NCBI GenBank assembly: GCA_973895155.1
Contig: OZ316895.1
Coordinates: forward strand, 4,030,001-4,094,000
Source: Marsupella aquatica
Taxonomy: Eukaryota; Marchantiophyta
Reading direction: 5' to 3'
Length of the DNA stretch: 64,000 bases
The notes below the pieces were generated by a model. The model had not been told where the DNA came from, ran no database searches, and was given only the letters and a program-made list of their open reading frames with translations. Both the position numbers and the translations under genes were made by a program. Shown in pieces: positions 20,120 through 30,912 of this stretch (its first letter is position 1; each line of letters opens with the position of its first letter).

Positions 20120-22118
20120 AAGAAGTATTATGTTGTTGTCAAACTGAGATGCTTGAATGTGAAGCCAGACTCTCCTTGTGTTGTTCCATGCCTGCCTGCC
20201 TAAGATGCCAGTCCTTCTGTATTTAGAGGTTGCTTTCTCAAATTCTCACATTGAGAGCGGGAAAAGAAAAGAGTTCTGAAAGAAAGAGAATAGACGTTGA
20301 GCTAAATATGACTGTACTTTACTATCTCTAAATATCAACGGTAAATCTCTCTACAACATGGACGAGTTTGAAGGCTCACATTCCCATTTGACAGCAGCTC
20401 CGGCCGACAGCAGGATGAGGAGCCAAACAAATGCAAAGTGAGCCTGGAGCGGTCTTTCCACCCAGGTTTTAATTGGACAACATCTGGTTCAGTGGCTCAG
20501 ACAACAGGATGGGTGACAAACTCACAAAACCAATGCATGTTGAGCACTCACATGCCTTGAAGCTCTGAGCAAATGGTGACCTTGAATGTGATCCACCAAC
20601 CTTCAGAATGGATCCCCCAACACCCTCACTTAACATTTAGCTTTAATTAAAGCTACACACAACAAAGTCAAGTTTGAAACAAGATACTTGACCTAAAAGA
20701 AGACCAATAAATGTTTACTTTAGGACATGAGACCAGCAGACGAGGCACACTCTCGGGGCCAAAAGCCACAACAGGGAAAGAGGATAACTGCAACAACAGA
20801 TAGTGAGTACATGATGAGCAGAATTATAAGTGCGTGAGTGTATTTTTGCCCTTTTTTCATTGCTCCTGAGCCTCATTGCTTTAGAACCATGTTGGCCACC
20901 GGCTCAGGATTAATATTAACAATACACAAAACTATAAAAAATTAAAAATACATGAGGGGGTTTACTATCTTGTAACATATATACAGAGAACTAGTTCTGA
21001 GCAAGGGAGGGTGCTAGACTTACAATAGTTCTTTCCTTTAGTCTGTTTGTATGCAAGGTGAAGCATGTGATGTGAGGGAGAATAAAAGTGAAAAGGTAGA
21101 GCCCAGATATGCCTAATGAGATGTTACAACAAAACATTTTTGAAAATTTAGGACTCCTTAATCATAAATTCAGTAAATACAAAAAAAGTATATTTGGAAA
21201 TCATGGTGAGATTGATGCATGGAAGAATTAAAACAATAGATATATCTAGTATTCAACTTTCTAAAAATGGCAGAGGATGAGTTTCATAAAGAAATCTAAG
21301 CTTCAAAACTAACAACAGAAGCTACCATTTTCATCCTGCCAGGGACTAATATTGTCCACATTTCAGGTAGTAATAGTAAGAGTAGGCTGACACATTTTGA
21401 CAGAAACAAGCAATCTATTTCAATCAAGAGCAAAGACTTGATTATGTTCTTCTTCGAGGTTATGTGTAGGGGTAACCTATTGGCCTGGCACTACCCAGAG
21501 GGTTGAACCCGAAAACCTACAACCCCATGGGTTACCGCAAATAAAGCCTCATCGTAAGTCTTAAAAAATTATGTGTAAGAGTAGTGGCCTCAATCTGTTC
21601 CAGTGAAACAAAGAGATTTAAACCTGCAATCTTGGGGCCAGGCTGGCAAGGGGTTAAGGGCCACACACTTCAATGAAAATAATCATATTAAGTCATCTTC
21701 TTACACTTAAGGCCCTTTGTGAAATTTCCCTTCGCATTTTCCAGTGCGTTCTTGGAGGAGAATGCCCTGTCAAGAGTTGGATCACCAGAAGAGTCTCCTC
21801 TGCTTTTTTCTGAAGTTTAGTAAAATAAAATCCTTTCACTCCAGGCCTTCAAGTGTATGAAGGTCCTCAGCATTATGGATAATAATAGCCCCTCAAAACT
21901 TGATCTGATCAAAGTTCTTGTTTGTCTGGGCAATTCTATTTCACAATCTGTAAGTGTATTATGACGCTAAGGACATAAGTGAGTGAGGGTGCAGAAAAGG
22001 GGGATAAATCACAAATGAACAAGAATGATAAGGAATTCTTTTTCTTGCAAGGTCGTTTTGTATGCACCTATATTTATGTTCAAAAATGACATGATGCATG
22101 TTCCAGATTAAACCTAAC
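20120..22118. other. Non-coding AT-rich sequence left of the MULE
   Basis: No open frame of note. The short segments near 21465-21550 and 21600-21670 have tRNA B-box-like text (GGGTTGAACCCG, and AGGTTTAAATCTC on the minus strand) and may be old SINE fragments. I could not find a MULE terminal inverted repeat here by eye. Confidence 0.4.
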
Positions 22119-24656
22119 TCAAACTTTAGCATGATGAACTGTGTAAAGGCGCTTTAGAAACAAGGTCACACAAATTACAGCCTGTAGAGTGTAATACCTG
22201 GGAGTTGCTCTTCCATATAGCATCAATGTAGGTTTTCTCATCCAAACCATGATTCCTACAAAACTTGATTGCATGCACACAAGGGAACCCCATCTCTTGC
22301 CAATCCCTACACTCGCATGTCTTGCACTCCATGTCCAAGGCCCACTCGCCATGGGAGTCTACCATAAAGGCTGAGGTAGGTGATGAAGGACGCTCTTGAA
22401 CCCCCCCAGCTCGACTGTAGAGGGTATTGAGCATTGTAGTGGCATGGGGTGTTAAGGCATTCTCCCCTGTAGGCCATACTATAACAAGTACAACCAAAGC
22501 ATGTCCACAACAACAAGTAGTGAGAGGAAATAGATGTATAAAAAATGAGAACCTTGAGTCCAGTACACCCACACATAGCTATAGGTGAACTCCATACTTA
22601 CTGCCGGCACTGGTAGACCTCTCATAATGTTTAGTCATGGTGTAATCCCATAAGTCCTTGCAGATCTTCAATGCAGGATGTTTGCGAATAGGCCGGATAA
22701 CCCCATTGAGAATCTCCACTACATTTGAGGTCGTATGGCCCCACCTAACATGATCCGGTTCCAAAAGTGAACATCCAAATCATGTTGATGGTGGACATTT
22801 GGTCCGTGCTTGTAAGAAATGACATGCGCCAATGAGCAAGAATAAGAGGGAATCACACTTGTGATTGACGAATATATACCTGGGCACAGGGAATGCATGT
22901 CGTGAATATAGTTTTGGATCAAGGGCTTTTATGTATTCAATCCCAGATTCTTGACGTGAACTTAGTGGTCTGTAGTCATGTAGCATGGCCTCAAAATCCC
23001 TCCCCCTAACTTGCCGAGCCAACTGCAGACAAAAGTGGAAAAGTATTAATTGATAGTGACCGTCCTTCGTGTGAAACCAGGACATGGAGGGGAGCAAGGA
23101 GCCATTGACTTACAAGATTGTGAGGCAGTCCTACCTTCATGAACCAATCTCCAAGTGCCTTGTCAGAGTGAGTTATGACATTTGCCCGAATATGCCTTGT
23201 ACAAAAGGAATGATGTATGTTGCCCCAAATGGACTGCACTGCTGGAATGAGGCCCTTGTCACGGTCACTAACAATGACTGTCTGTAGGCAAGACCTCATC
23301 CTTGGGTAAGAGTTATCTACATGACTCATAAACCAGATCCAGTTGTCCTTGTTCTCAACTCCAACAACTACCCATGCTATGAGAAGGATGTGGTTGTTGC
23401 AATCAAATGTAGTGGCAAGTAAAATGATCATGGGAAATTTCCCACCTGGAATTCAAAGTTCAGTGAAGGGGAAGTCAGAGGCACTTCATTATAACAGATG
23501 GTCTCAAACCCTATTATGGCATAGAACCTAAACCCTAGCATGACTGACAGAGACAACTTTGACAAGTGATACCTGTATGAGTGGCATCCATCCCCACAAA
23601 TGGTCTGACATACTTGAAAGCATTTTGTGAGGATGCTGGTGAGATAAAAATACGCCGAAACCTACTATCAGACTCGTAGGTCTGATAGAAGACATGTGTG
23701 TCCGGATCAGTGACTTATAGCTTTGCCACAAAGGATGGAATCTTTTGAAAGGACTTGGCCTGGTCACCTCCTAACTTGTCCACAACATGTTGACATGCTC
23801 TTGCAGCGGTCCATACCGTGGTATCAGCAGACTCATTCTCTCTAAGTATACCTCGCATGTCCTTATTCGAGGTATCTTGATTGACTCTGATAGTGGACTC
23901 CAACTTCTCCTGAACCCACCTCCTTTTATGTGCTCCGTGGCGAAACAAGTGAATGGATTGGGGACAATTGTGGATAAGATGACTCCTCTGGACACTGATT
24001 CTACTTGACTCCTTCAAATGCTTCACATACAACTCTGCGTTGCAAGAGTTAGGGTTGTTTTTATCATAGCCCCTACACCTTGCATGGAGCCTGTCAGTGT
24101 TTCTTGCAACCCTCTTGAAACTCCATCCTGCTCTAGCCTCATAATCATCTAGAACTCTGTCAAAGTCACTCCATGTCAAGTATTGCTTTCCTTCAACAAT
24201 CTTGACTCAAATAGTGTAGGTTCATGACCATGGACAAACCCTGCACAAATTTTAGAGGTTGTATTGTTAAGTAGAGACTATAAAGAACATGTGGCTTCTG
24301 AAAACAACTTACTCTCATAACCAAAGAATAAATAAAACATAACCAAACCATGTGAATAACCCACCTGAATGTAAGGGAGGAAGGTCAAGGTGCTGATCCT
24401 CCTCCACCAGTTCCCTCATATCAATGGCTGGGTCCCTACGTGGATTATTGGTGCGGCCCAAGTGGCGGATGTCATTCGTGGATAGAAGGGGCTGAATTGT
24501 ATGTTCATGTGGGTGAAGAGATTCTTCAAAGACATGAGTGATGGGAGGAGGCAGGTCAACTTCGGAGTCATAGTCAAGGTCTTCTTCAGAGTCAGAAGAA
24601 GTCAACCCAAATTTTGTTTGGAGCCAAGACCCTTCATCGGGGTTCATGGAGTCCAT
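22119..24656 (-). pseudogene. MuDR/MULE transposase gene with short introns, degenerate
   Basis: Exon 1 starts at ATG 24656 with an acidic leader and ends at 24365. A 124-bp intron follows. Exon 2 (24240-23573) carries the plant MuDR N-terminal DNA-binding region (LTWSDFDRVLDDYEARAGWS, RLHARCRGYDKN) and FRRIFISPASSQNAFKYVRP with VGMDATHT. After a 127-bp intron, exon 3 (23445-23114) holds the MULE catalytic domain core (FPMIILLATTFDCNNHILLI, IVSDRDKGLIPAVQ, FCTRHI). Exon 4 begins at 23022 (LARQVRGRDFEAML). Next comes HTTSNVVEILNGVIRPIRKH, then after a 123-bp intron the SWIM zinc finger CECRDWQEMGFPCVHAI (22478-22119). An in-frame TAA in SFVAKL*VTDPDT and a frameshift near 24195 disable it. Terminal repeats were not identified, so it could also be a decaying domesticated-type MULE gene. 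Confidence 0.85.
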
Positions 24657-24719
24657 CTTCCCTAGGTAAGTATGGGGACAAATAAAGAAGCACTGAATTA
24701 ACATTTGGCACCTTACAGA

Positions 24720-25426
24720 GATTCCAAATGTGAGGCAAATGAGAACATTTTAGCCAACATTTGTTTCAGTACCTTGTACAAAGGTAGATGGTATTGCAAA
24801 CACATTACAATTGCACAAGGAAAGGAATGGCCCCAAATTGAGCTAAGTAGACATTTTTATTTGTTAAGTCCACCTGAGCGCTGCATGTTTTATACACAGC
24901 GCATTGCGTGGTAAGTATTAAGTTTGTGCACTACTGAGAACAAGTTTGTGGGATATTAGGTGAGGTTCAACAAAGCATCAGAGCTGCGCCTGGGCAATAC
25001 TTCATTTCTACTAACTCATGTACTTCATTGGGGAGCCATATTCATAGAATTCCATTTGTGAGTTCTCATTACTGGATCTCCATTAGTTCCTGATTCAATT
25101 GCATCGGTCTTATTAGTGGATCTAGCTCATTGAATTCGGACGTTGCATCGAAATATATTGTTGGTGGACAAACTTCAACACTCTATGAAGCAAGCAATGT
25201 GGGATGAATTTGATATAGCAAAAGTCAGAATAAACTTATTTATAGAGCTCATACCGCAACGCCGCGTTGAGCTTTCCTTGGGAGGACCTGCAAACAATGA
25301 CAATAAGATCGCGTACATAATTAGGCAGGGAATGCTGCATTGCAAAATGTTCCACATGATTCATTGTGGAGCTATAAGATCCCAGGAAAAAATCAGAGGC
25401 CCGCAGTGGAACAACAATCACAGGCA
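24720..25426. other. Upstream flank of the MULE gene
   Basis: AT-rich and without a convincing frame. It should contain the MULE promoter and possibly a terminal repeat, which I could not pair. Confidence 0.35.
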
Positions 25427-25593
25427 GCAATTACATGGCGCAAGCGCAAGCTGATTTCATTGGGGTGTCAGCGAGAGAGGCGCAGATTAAGCGAGAGAGG
25501 CGCAGATTAGCAATTACATGGCGCAAGCGCAAGCTGATTTCATTGGGGTGTCAACGAGAGAGGCGCAGATTAAGCGAGAGAGGCGCAGATTAA
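25427..25593. repeat. Tandem duplication, two copies of about 83 bp with inner 20-bp repeats
   Basis: GCAATTACATGGCGCAAGCG starts at 25427 and again at 25510. Each copy ends in two or more iterations of GCGAGAGAGGCGCAGATTAA. The near-identity of the copies suggests a recent duplication. Confidence 0.9.
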
Positions 25594-25809
25594 GCAACAA
25601 AGATGCACAGATTAAGCAATAGAGATGCGCAGGGGCACACAAGCATGAGAGACACTGACTCATACCTTTTCTCACGAGAGGTGCAGAGCGAGGCCAGCGT
25701 TTGGCACAGGAGTACTTCATTGTCTGACGCTTATACTGTACCGGGGATGCAGCAGGAGTGCTTCCCCGCAAATTGCGCTAATCCCCCTCTCTTCTCGTCA
25801 CACATATAA

Positions 25810-27155
25810 ACAAAATTATAGGTAAACTGCTAATGGAATTATGTTCAATTACTAACATCCATTTAGAGGCGGTTTTACGTTGAACAGGGGTGTAATCGCC
25901 TTACTGCCCCTATCACAGTCCATGGGAGGAGTCATGGCCAACACCCCAATCCATCCGGGCTTTAGGCTCTAGAAAAATGTGTACTTTTCATAAGCTATAC
26001 ACATTAATTATGTGTGCATCATATATTATTGAGTGTCATCTAAAAAATCTCATTTACTCTAATTTAGAATAACATGTATTTAGTCTCATACACATTAATT
26101 ACATTATGGTGACATCTTTCACACACATTAATTATAGTCACACACATTAATTATGGTGATATCTTTCAAAAACCTATGATCCTAAATACCGTTGTGAGAC
26201 TAATTACGGACCCGACTAGAGGTTTGACTAGAGGTTTCTTTCAAAATTCCTGGCACCATAGTATGCCATGTCAACAACAACCACAACAAACAAGATTCGT
26301 CAGTTTTGTGAATCAAACTTATAATTTTCATTCATGTTTGTATCAATTTAGGTGTAAATTTTAGGACACTATGCTGTAAAAACATTAAAAATACAAAAAA
26401 CAAGACGATTAAAACTATCACTATGTAACCATTTTAGTATTTTTTATATAATAAATAATGACTAATAATTAAATTGATAACTTTCTTGTTAAACCGCAAC
26501 TCCTGGTATGTAAAAATCGCAACTCCTGGTATGTAAAGACCTCTCATATTGTACGGCCATTAATGTGAGGAAGAGCACAGAAACCCATGATCGGGGAGGA
26601 AAAATGGTTGGAATCTGTCAAATGTTATACTCAAAAATTATTTATTCATTCTCAAAACAAAAAAGACCTAATCCTAGATTTCATTGAGATTTTTCTTTTG
26701 CACCCTAGATCTCCTTCTAACATGGATGAATAATATTTCTAGAGACATTACAAAATGGATAACAAAGATCATAACATCAACAAAATAGATGACTAGAAAA
26801 GCTTGGATTTATTTAATTTTTCATTTAAAAAATATTAACCCATTTACAAAGAACACAACCCATCCATAGATCTATTTGAGATATTCATTTTGAACCATAA
26901 ATTGGCCATTATGATGGACAGACTAGATTTTCGGAGATAAAAAATGGAAACGGCTCAGATCTACTATTCCCCCTGATTTTATTAGGGAAGGGGTCCACTA
27001 ACTAATTAAGTAAGTTAGTTACATCAAATTTAGAGGTTGGAGATCCCCTAATAGTCCAGTCACACTCTTTGATACATGGCGGACAACTCAGCATCCATCC
27101 ATTTATGAGGAATTGCCACTCTGCACTCCAGTGCATTTTACCTTACGTCCATCTA
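25810..27155. other. AT-rich non-coding region
   Basis: No gene is seen. The word ACACATTAATTA recurs several times between 25990 and 26160, and CGCAACTCCTGGTATGTAAA is directly repeated at about 26490-26537. Confidence 0.5.
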
Positions 27156-27319
27156 ACCTCACGTCATCTCTTTTGATAAAGCAGCAGCAGGAGCAGCAGC
27201 TCCATGCCTCCATTGTTTCCTCGCAACCTACCTCACGTCATCTCTTTTCATAAAGCAGCAGCACGCAGCAGCAGCACCAGGAGCAGCTGCTCCATGCCTC
27301 CATTGTTTCCTCGCAGCCT
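27156..27319. repeat. Tandem duplication (74 and 90 bp) with CAG-rich core
   Basis: ACCTCACGTCATCTCTTTT begins at 27156 and 27230. Each copy continues with a (GCA)n stretch of different length and CTCCATGCCTCCATTGTTTC. The length difference lies in the trinucleotide run. Confidence 0.9.
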
Positions 27320-30300
27320 ACCTCAGTAGGCTCGCCTCGAAAAGTGATGCTGAGGGCACCTGGAAGGGGTTTTCCCACATATATTTGCACTCCATGCAAC
27401 GTCCTTTGGCACCCTCTGGCACTGGTCCCATAGGAAAAGGCAAAGCACCTTTGCTTTTTCGTCATAATGATTTCGTCAGCCGGATCTCCTCCCGGCCTCC
27501 TCCCCTGTGCCTTTGTAGGACCGGCGTTGAATCGCTCGCAGTTGAGTAATAAACTCCAATGCCGCCTTTGTTGAATCTTTGTTGATGATCCATGTTGCGC
27601 CCAAATCCAGCTTCCAGGCGTGGTTGTTGGTCTACTCTACTCGATCTGGCTCTGCAGCTGGCCACCCGCCTATGGATTGAAAGGAAGGAAGCCGAGCTCT
27701 CCCATCACTGCCGTGCGGGTCAAGCTGCTGCTGCTCTGCTGCGGTTCCGGTGCCCACCAACAATCCGCCAGGTGTGTGGAATGGTGGTGCTGGAGAGGAG
27801 TACGTAGCGATTTGCACTGATGAGTGTGAGTTTGGGAAAGAATGAACGAATGATTGAATGATTGATTCAATTGATTGAGGATTAGGAGCTCGTTGGAGAG
27901 AGTTTACTAGAGATCGAGTGCATCAGCATCAGCAATACAGTAGGAGCAGCTATATACCTATCTAGTTGAGCTGCTGAGCGGAGTGAGATCGGAACAGAAA
28001 GTAATGATGGCAAGGGATGGGATGGATATGTTTAAGCTGTGTTAAAGGAAAGAGTTCGGGTCTGCTAGGTGCCTGACCGCGTGCTTTTCGTGGAAAATAT
28101 CTGCTTGGAAAGTTTGACCTGGAACAGTCGTGCCCGATATTGCCGTGTTGTCTAAGGCTCTCGTCGGGCTGCCGTCACCACGGCAGCTGGGCTCGATCTC
28201 TATCTACCTATCTATCTCTGCGGAATGGCCTATTGTCAAGCAAGAAAGAAGGAAAGAAAGGAAAGAAAGGAAAGAAAGAAAGTGCGCTGCTCCAACATCG
28301 GCGTTGGCCAGACTCCAGAATCTCAGACAGCATCTTGCTGTCGTTGCATGTGGTTATTAGATCTCTCTAGCCGGGTCGCCGAGTTTGATTCCTGTGTTGT
28401 GGCCTCTCGTCCTTTTCTGCTGGAACTCTCCGTGTATATGTCTATGCCATTCTTCCAGAAAGTGCATGTGTTGTGGCCTCTCGTCCTTTTCTGCTTCCAC
28501 TCTCCGTGTATATGTCTATCCCATTCTTCGAGAAAGTGCAGCTATCGGAGTGCCAGTGAACGAGTTGGTGTTGTGTATATTAGTGTGTTCCTACAACACC
28601 GAAAGGTCAAAGTGTAGATTATGTAGTATCCGTGTGCTGCTGTGGAGCATGTTTCACACAGAACCAGCGCAACATAATGCGTTGCAGAGCGGAATCAGAA
28701 GAGCCCTCAATCTGCTTGAGGCGCGCTCTCCGGTGGTTCCTACTTCTGGTACACAACTGCTACAGTAGGGAGGTTACTTACCCTTCATCAGAGCTCCTGT
28801 CTGGGCTGGACCTGACTGGCACTGTGCTGAACTGGTAGCTACAAACAAGCACAACCTTATGAAGCGGTCGGCTTGGAAGCAGTAAAGTCCGGAGAAGTAC
28901 AGGAGAGTACAATGTGGGCATCATGTGGGTGTGGCACCCACATCTCCATTCCAGAGCTTGTCTGGAGTCTTGGACAAACCCGTCAAATTGAGTTCTCTTA
29001 CAAAACTCATATACGGTACCAAAACTATAGTTGAGTTCTCAGACAAAACTCGTATACGGTACCAAACTATTCCGATATATTATTGCACCTAGTTTTAAAA
29101 TAGATTCTGTTACCAAAGGTACTCGATTACCCAAGTTCGTGGCAAAGCGAGCGTGCCTATAGCATGGTCCGAAATCTTTGCCATCACTGTTGGCTGCAGA
29201 TAAGGGATGGGTTGTTATGTTCAAGCTGGAGAATTTATTTGAGGGAATTCGGTCAGATGAAGAAAATGTCACGAACGCAAGCAAAAATGTGATCACTGGC
29301 CAAGACCCGAAACGGATTGTAGCCAAAACTGTGATCAATGGCCAAGAGCAGAAACGGATTGTACCTGAAAAGAAGCCCTGGGGAAGAAGGTGCAACGTAT
29401 GTAGCCCGAGAAGGCCCAACAATCTGCGCACTATCAAAATAATATCAAATCTGTAGATGTTAACCAAAAACCCTTGTCGATTTCTGAGACGGTAGAAACA
29501 AGCGTGTACACCAAACGGATACAGCAGTGCATAACAATGGTAGTAATCATCCGAACATCAACCTCTTAGAAACACTCCCAGCAACGTAAAAGCACTCCTT
29601 TCGTATACAGAGATGCAAAAATAATCAGCACAGAAGCTGTGAGAAACAATTCAAGCGGTGTAAATTCATGCAGCGATATGTAAGAGACAATCCAGGCAAC
29701 GAAACGAAGAAGCACACCATCCGTACAGGAGCATGCACGAAACGTAAAACGACTCCAAACCACAGTATGAAACAGTCCAGGCAACAAGTAGAACCACTCT
29801 ATACAGCCACCCGTAAAAAGCACTTCAGGCAACGGTAACTGCAATCATTCAGGGAAGTTTTGAAAACCAGTTCAGTAAGAAAATGTTAATGGGATATCAT
29901 TTCGGTATCATGGATTCAGTCCCAGTCTAACGGAAGATACAACAAACTAAACCCACAAATCGAGAGGAGATAATCAGCCACACAGTGTCCACACCACACG
30001 GTGAATGATGGAAGGCAGGGGGAACTCAACCTCTAACCATCTCATCCACATGCCAGGCCCATCTAAGTGTCACGCGCGTAAACAACTACAGATTGAACAA
30101 AACAGCTCGTACTAGCTCTGCATTGAACACGGTAATTCGAATGGATGGGTGAAAAAAAACCACCACAGCTCCAATCTGTTACAAGGAAAATCCTAGTCTC
30201 GTTCTTTGAAGCTAACAGAACTGCTTTCTCAGAACAAAGCAGTAAACCGACTGACTACTGTAGTGTACAATCGCTGGGAAGACAATCCACGAGGTTGTGA

Positions 30301-30740
30301 ACAACGACAAGCAGAGAGCTGGTCATCTGCCTGAAAAACGACCTGATTTCGTATCTTCACAAAAGCTATCGCCAGAGAAGAGAAAAAAAACCCACTATCT
30401 GTATAATCTATGGGAAGCCATCGCCGTCGTGGCTCCAGACGATGCTCACTACGAGAAAAAGTGGGTACATCTTTGCGGCGCAAGAAGTGGGAATACAACC
30501 CAGCTTTCGTTTAGGTGAGTGCTCTGGCACAATACGGACTCAACCATCCCAACTGGATTGAACCCGTGTTGAGCAAGAGCAAAAGAATGCCTAAGCTTTT
30601 ATCTAAATTTGAGCGAACGCGATTAACTACCATGCCTAACGGCAGGTCTCATCTCCTGTACAATGCCTAGACTGAATCGATCGCTGTAAGCCCTCCATTC
30701 GAAGACCACCAAGCAGGTTTGATTGTCTAGATTTTCGCTA
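27320..30740. other. Non-coding interval with local duplications, downstream of the F-box gene
   Basis: No frame with a recognisable domain. It contains a (GGAAAGAAA)n run near 28245-28280, a 74-bp duplication at 28395-28542, a duplicated phrase with ACAAAACTC-TATACGGTACCAAA near 28990-29070, and decayed irregular repeats sharing CAGGCAAC at 29690-29840. Confidence 0.5.
28395..28542. repeat. 74-bp tandem duplication
   Basis: TGTTGTGGCCTCTCGTCC starts at 28395 and 28469. Both copies run through CTCCGTGTATATGTCTAT to GAGAAAGTGCA or its variant. Confidence 0.9.
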
Positions 30741-30912
30741 TATTCCATGGCTGCATAGATTCCACAATGCGTTCCCCGTACCTATCATCACAACCATCAT
30801 CTCACGACGACTTCTGATTACCAGAAGTTGAATTTGTTTAAGGTGAGAATGGCTTGAAGCGCACGGGGCTGGACAAAAATTGAACTTTTCGTCATTAAAA
30901 GGAGTTCCTAAT

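Noticed and set aside
27181-27290. Coding polyglutamine (CAG)n
   Set aside because: The CAG/GCA runs lie in a duplicated non-coding unit with no surrounding open frame of note.
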